Of a stretch of 23,420 bases of DNA, positions 15,491 to 22,921 are shown in pieces (the stretch's first letter is position 1; every line of letters begins with the position of its first letter). Source of the DNA: Pseudomonadota bacterium (GTDB taxonomy: Bacteria > Pseudomonadota > Alphaproteobacteria > Ferrovibrionales > Ferrovibrionaceae); NCBI GenBank assembly GCA_023434425.1, contig JAEYSS010000237.1, positions 1-23,420 on the forward strand, written 5' to 3'. The notes under the pieces are model-generated. The model saw only the letters and a program-made list of their open reading frames with translations, had not been told where the DNA came from and made no database searches. The position numbers were made by a program, and so were the translations under genes.

Positions 15491-16507
15491 TCAGTAAATG
15501 AGCTCGTCTTCGCCCTTGTTGTCGGCCAGCATGATCTCGCCCTTGGCCGCCAGTTCCTTGGCGGTGTTGACCATCAGCATCTGCGCCTCGTCGACATCCT
15601 TCAGGCGCACCGGACCCATCGATTCCATTTCCTCACGCAGCAGCTTGGCGGCGCGTTCGGACATATTGGAGAAGAACAGGTCGCGCAGCGTTTCCGAAGC
15701 GCCCTTCAGCGCCAGGCCCAGCTTGTCCTTTTCCACACCCTTCAGCAGGGTCTGCACGCCGGACGGATCCAGCTTGATCAGATCCTCGAAGGTGAACATC
15801 AGCGCCTTGATGCGTTCGGCGGCGTCGCGGCTGCGCTCTTCCAGGGCGGCGAGGAAACGCGCCTCGGTGTTGCGGTCCAGGCTGTTGAAGATTTCCGCCA
15901 TCATTTCGTGGGCGTCGCGGCGGTTGGTGCGCGCGAGGTTCGACATGAATTCGGTGCGCAGCGTCTGCTCGACCTTGTCGAGCACTTCCTTCTGCACGGC
16001 TTCCATGCGCAGCATGCGCATGACGACTTCCATCGAGAACTCTTCCGGCAGCGCGGCCAGCACGCGCGCGGCATGTTCGGGGCGGATCTTGGACAGCACG
16101 ACGGCGACGGTCTGCGGATATTCGTTCTTCAGATAGTTCGCCAGCACGTTCTCGTTCACGTTGGCGAGCTTGTCCCACATGGTGCGGCCGGCCGGACCGC
16201 GGATTTCTTCCATGATCTGGTTGACGCGCTCCGACGGCAGCGCCTTCATCAGCAGGCGTTCCGTGCTGTCGAAGGTACCGGTCAGCGAACCCGTGGACGA
16301 GAAGTTGTTGACGAATTCGAGGAACAGCTTTTCCACGACGTCGGAATTCACCGCGCCGAGGTTGGCCATGTTCTGCGAGATTTCCTTGATCTCTTCGTCG
16401 TCGAGGAGAGGCCAGATCTTCGATGAGTGCTCTTCACCAAGAGCTAACATCAGTATAGCGGCCTTGTCTGGCCCCTTGAGCTGTCGGAAGTCCTTTTCAG
16501 CAGCCAT
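15491..16507 (-). CDS. fliG: Flagellar motor switch protein FliG
   Basis: The 338-aa protein is full length for FliG, which joins the C-ring to the MS-ring and carries the torque residues facing MotA. The N-terminal domain begins GPDKAAILMLALGEE, the middle domain has NEYPQTVAVVLS (the counterpart of EHPQ), and the C-terminal domain has MFTFEDLIKLD and the charged helix with SERAAKLLREEMESMGPVRLKDVDEAQ. It follows fliF by 17 bases and precedes fliH by 35 bases. Base composition and codon use look like the neighbours. Confidence 0.97.
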   Translation of the reverse strand: MAAEKDFRQLKGPDKAAILMLALGEEHSSKIWPLLDDEEIKEISQNMANLGAVNSDVVEKLFLEFVNNFSSTGSLTGTFDSTERLLMKALPSERVNQIMEEIRGPAGRTMWDKLANVNENVLANYLKNEYPQTVAVVLSKIRPEHAARVLAALPEEFSMEVVMRMLRMEAVQKEVLDKVEQTLRTEFMSNLARTNRRDAHEMMAEIFNSLDRNTEARFLAALEERSRDAAERIKALMFTFEDLIKLDPSGVQTLLKGVEKDKLGLALKGASETLRDLFFSNMSERAAKLLREEMESMGPVRLKDVDEAQMLMVNTAKELAAKGEIMLADNKGEDELIY

Positions 16508-16524
16508 AGCGCGCTCCTAAACCG

Positions 16525-18189
16525 TCACGCGGCCTGATAGAGCCAGTTGCGGATGATCGACACGGCTTCTTCCGGATGCTTGTCGACGATCTCGCCGATC
16601 TTCTTGAGCGACGAAGCCTTCACCTGGCCTTCGATACGCGCGATGTCGATCATCGATTCGATGCCGGGCGTCGGCGGCGCCATGCCGATATCGGGTGCGG
16701 CCGGCAGTTCGGCGAGCGGCGCGCCACCCACCACCATCGGCAGGCCCGGCGAGGCCGGCGTCAGCATGCCCGGCGGAATGTCTTCGCTCTGCTGCGAGGC
16801 TTCGAGCACGCGGCGGATCAGCGGACGCACCACCAGCAGCATGGCCAGCAGGCCAAGCAGCACATAGCCGGCGATCTCGCCGATGCGGAACAGTTCGGCC
16901 TTGGTCAGGCCCAGCAGGACCGGCAGGCTGTTCGGATCGATCTCTTCCGGAATGTCGCCCGGCTCGGCAAAGCGCATCGAGACGATTTCCACCGTGTCGC
17001 CGCGCTGCTGGTCGAAGCCGATGGCGGTGCGCACCAGCGCGTTGATCTGCTGCATCTCTTCCGGCGAGCGCGCCAGATACGAGCGCTGGCCCTGACCGTC
17101 GACCTGCACGATGTTGTTGACCAGTACGGCGGCCGAAACGCGGCGCATCGTGCCGGCCTCGCGCACCTGGGTGCGGATGGTCTTGGAGATTTCGTAATTG
17201 ACCAGTTCCTCGGTGCGGTTGCCGCTGGTGGTTGCCTGCGTGCCGCCCTGGCCCTGCGCTTCCGGCAGGTTGTTGGCAACCGTGACGTTCTGCTGGCCTT
17301 CCTGGCTCTGGTTGTTTTCGGTGATGGTCTGGGTCGAACGCACCACCTGCTGGTCGGGATTGAACAGTTCCTGGTTGGTGGTGACGCGGTCGAAATCCAT
17401 GTCGACCGAAATTTCCGCGCGCACGTTGCCCACGCCGACCGAACGCTCGAGCAGGGCTTCGACATTCTTGCGCAGGCGGTCTTCCATCTGGCGGCGCATG
17501 TCGGACATGCGATTGGCCGTCGCGGTCGCCGCATCGGGCTCTTCCGTAGTGCCGGCCAGCAGGTTGCCGCGATCGTCCACGATCGAGACGCGCGACGGCT
17601 TGAGATCGGGCACTGCGGAGGCGACGAGATTCTGGATCGCGCGCACCTGCGGCTGCTCCAGGCGCCCACCGCGCGTTTTCACGATAATCGACGCCGAAGG
17701 CTCGCGCTGTTCGCGGCTGAACACCTCACGCTTGGGCAGCACCAGATGCACGCGGGCGGTCTGGACCTGATCGATCGAGCGGATGGTGCGAGCCAGCTCG
17801 CCTTCCATGGCGCGCAGCTGGTTGATGTTCTGCATGAAATTGGTGGCCGACAGGGCATTGGCCTTGTCGAAGATCTCGTAGCCGGCACTGCCGCCCGATG
17901 GCAGGCCGCCTTCGGCGAGCTGCATGCGGACGCGCAGCACGCGGTCTTCCGGCACCAGGATCTGCGCGCCGTTGGCGGCGATCTGGTAGGGAACCTTCTG
18001 GGCTTCGAGGCGGTTGACGATTTCGGCCGAGGATTCCAGATCCAGGTTGCCGTAGAGCAGCGCCATCTTGGGCTGCGTCACCTTCATGCCCAGAAAGACG
18101 AAGAAACCGATCAGAACGGCGGCCGTCGCCGCCAGCATTGCCAGCCGCGCGGGACCAATGTTCCGCATCATGTTCATAATACCGTTCAC
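16525..18189 (-). CDS. fliF: Flagellar MS-ring protein FliF
   Basis: The 554-aa protein is full length for FliF. A first membrane helix (about 15-35) is followed by the YscJ-like ring-building motifs (ALLYGNLD to LPSGGSAGYEIFD, then ARVHLVLPKREVFSREQ). A Gln/Asn-rich beta-collar segment contains a conserved NYEISKT (residues 330-336). A second membrane helix lies at about 440-460, and a cytoplasmic tail ends in the FliG-binding segment EEAVSIIRNWL. GTG at 18189 has a GGGGTG sequence a few bases upstream; ATGs at 18177, 18171 and 18168 are alternatives with poorer sites. It is the first gene of the long leftward flagellar operon. Confidence 0.96.
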   Translation of the reverse strand: MNGIMNMMRNIGPARLAMLAATAAVLIGFFVFLGMKVTQPKMALLYGNLDLESSAEIVNRLEAQKVPYQIAANGAQILVPEDRVLRVRMQLAEGGLPSGGSAGYEIFDKANALSATNFMQNINQLRAMEGELARTIRSIDQVQTARVHLVLPKREVFSREQREPSASIIVKTRGGRLEQPQVRAIQNLVASAVPDLKPSRVSIVDDRGNLLAGTTEEPDAATATANRMSDMRRQMEDRLRKNVEALLERSVGVGNVRAEISVDMDFDRVTTNQELFNPDQQVVRSTQTITENNQSQEGQQNVTVANNLPEAQGQGGTQATTSGNRTEELVNYEISKTIRTQVREAGTMRRVSAAVLVNNIVQVDGQGQRSYLARSPEEMQQINALVRTAIGFDQQRGDTVEIVSMRFAEPGDIPEEIDPNSLPVLLGLTKAELFRIGEIAGYVLLGLLAMLLVVRPLIRRVLEASQQSEDIPPGMLTPASPGLPMVVGGAPLAELPAAPDIGMAPPTPGIESMIDIARIEGQVKASSLKKIGEIVDKHPEEAVSIIRNWLYQAA

Positions 18190-18250
18190 GGCATCACCCC
18201 TGCACCAGGCACGCGTTCCGGGCCGGTCCGCACCTGCCCATGCACGCCAA

Positions 18251-18280
18251 ATTAGGTAGCGGGAATGAAGGAGAGGTTAA
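18251..18280 (-). promoter_or_regulatory. Predicted fliF operon promoter with TTAAC box at -35
   Basis: On the minus strand TTAACC (18280-18275) and CCTAAT (18256-18251) are separated by 18 bases, each matching four of six bases of the -35 and -10 consensus. A TTAAC half-site at -35 is the usual arrangement at CtrA-activated promoters. The predicted start near 18244 gives a leader of about 55 bases. No sigma-54 -24/-12 element is present, in contrast to the fliK promoter. Confidence 0.5.
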
Positions 18281-18314
18281 CATCCCGGCAAAATTTGCCT
18301 ACCGGAATGTTAAC
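18276..18314. promoter_or_regulatory. Nested dyad operator upstream of fliF (ftr-like core flanked by GTTAACAT)
   Basis: The outer arms GTTAACATCCCGG (18276-18288) and CCGGAATGTTAAC (18302-18314) are complementary over 13 bases with one mismatch. Inside is a perfect odd dyad, GGCAAA-A-TTTGCC (18287-18299). The inner element with its flank reads GGCAAATTTTGCCGGG on the minus strand and matches the dyad at 21486-21501 in 14 of 16 bases. It lies about 49 bases upstream of the predicted fliF start site. FlbD binding here is inferred by analogy with ftr elements at Caulobacter fliF. Confidence 0.65.
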
Positions 18315-18355
18315 TCCATAAACGCAAGTAAAATCAGTATGTTATGCGAAATCCG

Positions 18356-18712
18356 TCAGAAACTGCGAATCGCCGGATCCTTTAACATGCCGGGGCGGTA
18401 TTCCTGCAGCCGGGTGGTGCGCAAACCGGGCAATCCGTGCTGCTCGATGGCGCGCTGCCAGGACTGGAATTCCTCCACCGTCAGCATGTAGCGCTCGCAG
18501 GCTTCCTCCAGTGTCAGCAGCCCGCCGCGGACGGCGGCCACCACCTCGGCCTTGCGGCGGATCACCCAACGCTTGGTATTGGGCGGCGGCAGACTGTCGC
18601 GCGTGATGCGCTGACCTTCGGGCCCGATGACACTCGCCGGCACGCCGGTCGGCGCGACGAGCGGACGCGCCTGCTGGGTCACGGTTTCGATCAGGTTCTG
18701 CATGGTGGTCAT
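18356..18712 (-). CDS. sciP: CtrA inhibitor SciP (DUF1153)
   Basis: The 118-aa protein contains the highly conserved DUF1153 core: LPPPNTKRWVIRRKAEVVAA, then VRGGLLTLEEACERYMLTVEEF, QSWQRAIEQHGLPGLRTTRLQ. This is a small helix-turn-helix domain. In Caulobacter SciP binds CtrA or its promoters in the swarmer cell and blocks RNA polymerase recruitment. The N-terminal 35 residues are an extension compared with the roughly 90-aa Caulobacter protein. ATG 18712 or 18703 may be used: GAGG is only 2 bases from the first and 11 from the second. It lies 44 bases downstream of flgD with no terminator between, so it belongs to the fliK-flgD operon. It precedes the fliF control region. Confidence 0.92.
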   Translation of the reverse strand: MTTMQNLIETVTQQARPLVAPTGVPASVIGPEGQRITRDSLPPPNTKRWVIRRKAEVVAAVRGGLLTLEEACERYMLTVEEFQSWQRAIEQHGLPGLRTTRLQEYRPGMLKDPAIRSF

Positions 18713-18756
18713 CGCCTCACTGCAAGCTACTGGGGAAAGCACACATGGCGGCGGCC

Positions 18757-19491
18757 TTACGAGGCCGTCTCGTCTTCGTCGTCGCCGGTATTGTCGTTGG
18801 TCGGCGCCGGATAGACCGACACCACCTTGCTCGGCAGATACTTGTTGCCGGAGACGACCAGGTGCTGCTCGCCGTCGACGGTATCGAGCGAACTGACATA
18901 GCCGCGCGCATAGACCTTGACGCCGTCGATGGTCTTGCCGCCGCTGTCTTTCGCGACGACTTCGAGCTTGTACTTGCCGGCGGGCAGCGCGTTGCTTTCG
19001 CCGTCCTTGCCGTCCCAGGCCAGTTCGATGCGACCCTTCGGGAAGCCGCCATCCGGCGCCGTCGAAGTCACCGTGCGCACCACTTTGCCGGCGGAATTCA
19101 GGATGTTGTATTTGACGTTGGTGGCACCGGCCGGAAGTTCGTAGGACCAGAAACCGCTGCCGCCCTGCTGCAGCTCGATCTGGTTGTCGTCCACATCGAC
19201 GATCTTGCCGATGAAGTTCAGGTTGTTGCTGTTCTGCTGCGTCGCGAACATCGCCAGCAGCTTTTCCAGGTTCTTGTTCTGGTTGATCGACTGTTCGACC
19301 TGGCTGAACATCACCAGCTGGTTGGTGAACTCCTTCGAGTCCATCGGCGAGGTCGGATCCTGGTTCTTCAGCTGCGTGGTCAGCAGCGTGAGGAAGGTGT
19401 CGAAGTTCTTCGCCAGCGACACGCCGGAGGATTCGGCCGCCGAGGGCGTTCCGGTGTAGGTGGTGGCGGTATTGCTTACGCCGGTAACCAT
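18757..19491 (-). CDS. flgD: Flagellar hook cap / scaffolding protein FlgD
   Basis: The 244-aa protein has the FlgD N-terminus: a Ser/Thr-rich start, then FDTFLTLLTTQLKNQDPTSPMDSKEFTNQLVMFSQVEQ, the most conserved stretch of the family. The rest (from about 100) is a Tudor-like and fibronectin-like beta region with the FlgD Ig segment GRIELAWDGKDGESNALPAGKYKLEV. FlgD caps the growing hook and is discarded when filament assembly begins; it is exported without a cleaved signal peptide. The ATG at 19491 has an excellent AAGGAG 7 bases upstream. It follows fliK by 21 bases. Confidence 0.96.
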   Translation of the reverse strand: MVTGVSNTATTYTGTPSAAESSGVSLAKNFDTFLTLLTTQLKNQDPTSPMDSKEFTNQLVMFSQVEQSINQNKNLEKLLAMFATQQNSNNLNFIGKIVDVDDNQIELQQGGSGFWSYELPAGATNVKYNILNSAGKVVRTVTSTAPDGGFPKGRIELAWDGKDGESNALPAGKYKLEVVAKDSGGKTIDGVKVYARGYVSSLDTVDGEQHLVVSGNKYLPSKVVSVYPAPTNDNTGDDEDETAS

Positions 19492-19512
19492 GATGGTTCT
19501 CCTTGCGACAAA

Positions 19513-21357
19513 TCAGATGCGAAGATCGAGACCGCCGCGCGCGGCAGCAGCCCGTTGTGCGTTGGCGGCAGCAAGCTGCGCCGGATCGGTATGTGCGCCG
19601 GTTTCGGCATATTCATCGCCGCCGCGATTGCGCTGGCGGCCATTGCCGGCGCCATTGCCCTCACGGCCTTCGCCGGCCTGGTTCTGGTCGCGCAGCGTGA
19701 AATTCAGCGACTGCTGATCGGTCTTCAGGCCGGCATCGCGCAGCGACTGTTCCAGATTCTTCACATCCTGCTGCAGCAGCTGCAGGGTTTCCGGCTTGTC
19801 GGCGGCGATCACCGCCTGCAGGCGGCCGTCATGGCCGATTTCCAGCTTGATCTCGACCTTGCCGAGATTGCCCGGATCGAGCTTGATCGAGATCTTGTCG
19901 AGACCTTCGGCGACACCCTTCTTGATCTGCACGCCGACCTGCTCGCCGGGCGGAACATAGGCGCCGAGATGGCGGGTCGCGGTCTGCGTCGCGGCCTGGT
20001 GCGCCGTGTGGGTCGCCTGCGTCGCGGTCGTGGCGCCGACGGCAGCGGTCTGCTGCTGCAGGGTCTGGCCGGTGTTGCCCGCGCCGCCGGTCTGCAGCGC
20101 GACATCGTCGCCGGCCGCCTGCAGGAGGGCGGCGTGGAACTTCAGCTCGGGCGTCGCCGGCTGCTGGGCGTAGTGCAGCGCGGCCTGGGCCTGCTGCTGC
20201 AGCAGGGCTGCATCATCGGCGGTCTGGTCGTCGCTCTGCATGACGAACAGCGCCGACTGGTCGACCAGCGTCTTCGGCGTTGCGGTGACGGTCTGCACGT
20301 CGACCGTCAGGGATTTTTCGGCCTTGGGCTCGGCTTTCTGCTTCGCCTCGGCCGTCACGACCGGCTTGCCGGTCTGGTCCTGCACCTGCACCTGACCCTG
20401 GTTCTGGGCCGTCAGTGCCTGCTGGAATGCTGCAAAATCTTCCGCCGACACGGACTGCTGCTGCGACAGCAGGGCGGCAGCGCTGGTGTCGGTGGCGGTC
20501 TTGATCTGCGGATCGGCGGCGGCCGGCAGCGGCACGGCCGGGGCGACGATCTTGGCATCGACATCGGCGGCGGCGGTCAACACATCGGTCTGCACCGGCG
20601 CGGCCGCCCTGGCCTGCGCCTCGGCCGCGGCCAGCGCGGCGGCAACGGCACCTTCGGACGAGGCGGCGGCAGCGGTCGGAACCACCGGGAGGGTCGCAGC
20701 AGCCGTGGCATCGGCAGCCGGCGCGGCAGCAGCCGCTGTTGCGACCGTGTCGGCCGGCACCAGCTGCGTCTGCAGCAGCGCCAGAATCAGGGCTGCATCG
20801 GGGGCCTCGGCCACCACCGGCTTGCTGGCGGCGTCCTCAAGCGTCTCTTCTGCGGTGTCGCCGGCAGCGTCCTGGGCGACCGGCTGTTCGGCAGACTGCT
20901 CCACCGGCTTGGCGGCAGCCTCGTCCTGCGGCGCGGCGGTTTCGGTCTTTTCCGGCTGATCGGCGGCCATCTCCTTGGCAGGCGACTGCGCGTCGGTCCT
21001 GGCCGGCGCCTTGCTCTCGGCCGGCTTCTGCGGCGCTGCGGTCTCGCGGGTGTCGCGCGCCGCCGTATCGCGGGACGTGGTGTCGCTGCGCGGCGCGGTA
21101 TCGCGGCGCGGCGCGGGATTGGCGGCCGGGCGCTGCGCAGGCTCGGCACGCTCGCGCGGCTCGACCGTGCGGGTCTCGGTCCGCGGTGCGGCGGCCGACA
21201 TGGCGCGCTCGGTGGTCTTCGCCACCGCTTCGCTGCCCTTGCCGTAAACGGCGGTTTTCAGCACGCGGGCGAAATCGTCGGCACGGCTTGCAGTCTCCTC
21301 GGCCGGGGTCTGGCCGAGAGCGGAAGCGACAGAGCTGTTTACCTGGGCGACTTGCAT
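19513..21357 (-). CDS. fliK: Flagellar hook-length control protein FliK
   Basis: The 614-aa protein has the FliK plan: a long disordered Ala/Gln/Asp/Thr-rich region (about 20-450) acting as a molecular ruler, followed by the folded Flg_hook domain (about 470-558). That domain contains ISIKLDPGNLGKVEIKLEIGHDGRLQAVIAADKPETLQLLQQ, the most conserved part, and ends NFTLRDQ before a Gly/Arg/Asn-rich tail. FliK measures the hook and switches export from hook to filament proteins. A run of RDT/SDT units occurs at about residues 83-105. The ATG at 21357 follows GAGG at 21366-21363. It is the first gene of the sigma-54 operon fliK-flgD-sciP. Confidence 0.92.
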   Translation of the reverse strand: MQVAQVNSSVASALGQTPAEETASRADDFARVLKTAVYGKGSEAVAKTTERAMSAAAPRTETRTVEPRERAEPAQRPAANPAPRRDTAPRSDTTSRDTAARDTRETAAPQKPAESKAPARTDAQSPAKEMAADQPEKTETAAPQDEAAAKPVEQSAEQPVAQDAAGDTAEETLEDAASKPVVAEAPDAALILALLQTQLVPADTVATAAAAAPAADATAAATLPVVPTAAAASSEGAVAAALAAAEAQARAAAPVQTDVLTAAADVDAKIVAPAVPLPAAADPQIKTATDTSAAALLSQQQSVSAEDFAAFQQALTAQNQGQVQVQDQTGKPVVTAEAKQKAEPKAEKSLTVDVQTVTATPKTLVDQSALFVMQSDDQTADDAALLQQQAQAALHYAQQPATPELKFHAALLQAAGDDVALQTGGAGNTGQTLQQQTAAVGATTATQATHTAHQAATQTATRHLGAYVPPGEQVGVQIKKGVAEGLDKISIKLDPGNLGKVEIKLEIGHDGRLQAVIAADKPETLQLLQQDVKNLEQSLRDAGLKTDQQSLNFTLRDQNQAGEGREGNGAGNGRQRNRGGDEYAETGAHTDPAQLAAANAQRAAAARGGLDLRI

Positions 21358-21383
21358 GGATTCCTCATTCGTCGCCGCTATAG

Positions 21384-21401
21384 AAGCAAGCGCCGGGCCA
21401 A
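21384..21401 (-). promoter_or_regulatory. Sigma-54 (-24/-12) promoter of the fliK-flgD-sciP operon
   Basis: The minus strand reads TTGGCCCGGCGCTTGCTT (21401-21384). It has GG at 21399-21398 and GC at 21387-21386 with exactly 10 bases between, and agrees with TTGGCACG-N4-TTGCT at all but one position. The predicted start at 21374 leaves a 17-base leader containing the ribosome site GAGG. This is the best promoter match in the window. Confidence 0.85.
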
Positions 21402-21467
21402 GTCAGATTTCAGGGTCATGTTATTGATTTAACTGCATTATTTCTGGCGTAACCGGGCTCAAGTCCG

Positions 21468-21502
21468 TTGCCGTCCTTGCCGGCCGGCAATTTCTGCCGG
21501 GG
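21468..21502. promoter_or_regulatory. ftr-like enhancer: cluster of TTGCCGG half-sites upstream of the fliK promoter
   Basis: The dyad CCGGCA (21484-21489) / TGCCGG (21495-21500) has a 5-base loop. It is joined by the perfect palindrome TTGCCGGCCGGCAA (21477-21490) and a further TTGCCG at 21468-21473. GGCAATTTCTGCCGGG (21486-21501) matches the element upstream of fliF in 14 of 16 bases. Its centre lies about 118 bases upstream of the predicted sigma-54 start site, the usual distance for an activator of the FlbD type. A following stem GGGGC/GCCCC (21499-21512) overlaps the edge. Confidence 0.65.
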
Positions 21503-21529
21503 CTGACGCCCCTTGGCCGAATGACCTCG

Positions 21530-21556
21530 CTAGGCCTGAGGCAGAAACCGGCCTAG
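21530..21556. promoter_or_regulatory. Inverted repeat upstream of the unknown membrane protein gene
   Basis: CTAGGCC (21530-21536) and GGCCTAG (21550-21556) form 7-bp complementary arms with a 13-base spacer, ending 9 bases before the ATG at 21566. This placement would suit an operator or leader structure. No convincing sigma-70 promoter is visible around it. Confidence 0.3.
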
Positions 21557-21565
21557 ACTGGACGC

Positions 21566-22114
21566 ATGGCGATTCAGCCCGGCAAACCACCCGGCGGCGG
21601 CCCGCCGCCGCGCCCGCTCGCTCCCAAGGCCCCTGTCCCGGCGTCTCCGGCGGCAGACGCCGAGGAGGAGCGGCTCGTTTCCAGCGAACTCGATGACGTT
21701 ACCCATGCGGAATTCCGGCTGCTGTACGATGCCGCCGCCCGCAACGTGCTGTTCGCCAAACAGCAGCAGTGGCAGGTGGTGCAGTATTTCACCCTGATCG
21801 CACTGGCCCTGGTGGCGATCGGCATCGCAGCACCCTTTGCGCCGGAGGTGGCACGCTTCGTTGCCGGCTTCTTAAGCATCGTCGGGCTCGGCTCGCTGGG
21901 CGTGATCGCCATGCTGCAATCCTGGCAGGGCAACGAGCACGCCAAGATGTCCTATCTGGCGAATGACTTTTCCAACTTCGCGCGCAGCGCTTTGCGCCGC
22001 AAGCCCAAGCTCAGCGGCGACATCCACCGCTACCTGATGCTGCTGATGATGTTGCTGTATATCGTGGTGCTGGACGTTGTGGTGGTCCGGCTGCTGCTCG
22101 ATATCGCGCGCTGA
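21566..22114 (+). CDS. Unknown membrane protein with Pro-rich N-terminus
   Basis: A 182-aa protein I do not recognise. Residues 1-35 are Pro/Ala/Gly-rich and probably disordered. Residues 36-65 are charged and helical (DDVTHAEFRLLYDAAARN). Two hydrophobic helices follow at about 72-92 and 97-115 (VQYFTLIALALVAIGIAA and VAGFLSIVGLGSLGVIAML), then a soluble helical part, and a third helix at about 155-178 (LMLLMMLLYIVVLDVVVVRLLL). This is the look of an inner-membrane protein with cytoplasmic ends. The ATG at 21566 has only a weak ribosome site. It is divergent from fliK, so it shares the intergenic region that holds the ftr-like cluster, and converges on the dioxygenase gene with 3 bases between stops. 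Confidence 0.6.
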   Translation: MAIQPGKPPGGGPPPRPLAPKAPVPASPAADAEEERLVSSELDDVTHAEFRLLYDAAARNVLFAKQQQWQVVQYFTLIALALVAIGIAAPFAPEVARFVAGFLSIVGLGSLGVIAMLQSWQGNEHAKMSYLANDFSNFARSALRRKPKLSGDIHRYLMLLMMLLYIVVLDVVVVRLLLDIAR

Positions 22115-22117
22115 AGT

Positions 22118-22915
22118 TCAGTTGAAGCTGTAGCTGTCCATCGCCAGCGCACCATGCGCGAAGCTGGCATGGATGCGCTCGGCCGGCGCGCCGGGCGTCG
22201 CCGCACCCAGTGCGACATAGAGCGGCAGCAGGTGTTCGTCGGTCGGGTGGTTCTGCGCCGCAAACGGCGCCTGCCGGCGATAGTCCAGCAAAGCCGCGTC
22301 GTCGCGCTGCGCCAGCTTCTGCGCCATCCAGTCTGCAAATGCAGCTGCCCAGTCAGCCGGGGGCTGGCTGTCGCTGCGGTCCAGCAGGCGCAGGTTATGC
22401 GTCAGCGAACCCGTGGCCATGATCAGCACGCCTTCGTCGCGTAAGCCAGACAGTGCGCGGCCGAGCGCCAGATGATGCGCCGGATCGCGCTGCGACTGGA
22501 TGGAGAGCTGCAGCACCGGAATGTCGGCTTGCGGATAGATCAGCGTCAGCGGCGACCAGGCGCCGTGATCGAGGCCGCGCTGGGCATCCAATGCGGCGGC
22601 ATATCCTGCATCCGACAGCAGGTCACGGATGCGGGCCGCCAGCTGCGGCGCGCCCGGCGCATTGTACTGCATGCGATAGAGCGCCGGCGGAAAGCCGTAG
22701 AAATCGTGGATGGTGTCGGGCTGTGCCACCGCGCCCACCGCGGGCTGCGCGGTTTCCCAATGCGCCGAGACGGCGAGGATCGCTGTCGGCTTTTGCCACA
22801 GCGACGACGCGCCGCGCAGGAACCGGTGCGCCGGACGGTCGGGCTCCAGCGTCAGCATGGGCGAGCCATGGCTGATGAAGAGGGCGGGCAAACGGGCTGG
22901 GGAAGACGACGACAT
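22118..22915 (-). CDS. Class III extradiol dioxygenase, LigB / 4,5-DOPA dioxygenase family
   Basis: The 265-aa cytoplasmic enzyme has the layout of the YgiD/DODA family of metal-dependent extradiol dioxygenases. Expected metal and active-site histidines appear in SHGSPM (His16), SAHWET (His52), LDHGAW (His117) and LTHNLR (His173). Plant and fungal relatives cleave L-DOPA. In bacteria the substrate is often unknown, a catechol being likely, so I give no gene symbol. The frame is open to 22942, but ATG 22915 has AGGA 8 bases upstream and the normal family start. A strong hairpin (22922-22959) overlaps its leader. Confidence 0.85.
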   Translation of the reverse strand: MSSSSPARLPALFISHGSPMLTLEPDRPAHRFLRGASSLWQKPTAILAVSAHWETAQPAVGAVAQPDTIHDFYGFPPALYRMQYNAPGAPQLAARIRDLLSDAGYAAALDAQRGLDHGAWSPLTLIYPQADIPVLQLSIQSQRDPAHHLALGRALSGLRDEGVLIMATGSLTHNLRLLDRSDSQPPADWAAAFADWMAQKLAQRDDAALLDYRRQAPFAAQNHPTDEHLLPLYVALGAATPGAPAERIHASFAHGALAMDSYSFN

Positions 22916-22921
22916 CGGGGC

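Noticed and set aside
16576..18255. A 559-codon + strand frame opposite fliF
   Set aside because: Antisense shadow; fliF is unambiguous on the other strand.
18276..18314. The dyad downstream of sciP as an intrinsic terminator
   Set aside because: No T run follows on the minus strand, and the arms carry TTAAC boxes and the fliK-enhancer-like core; an operator fits better.
18745..21432. An 895-codon open frame on the + strand opposite flgD and fliK
   Set aside because: Gly/Leu/Arg-rich mirror of the Ala/Gln-rich fliK frame. It spans two well-supported genes and their junction.
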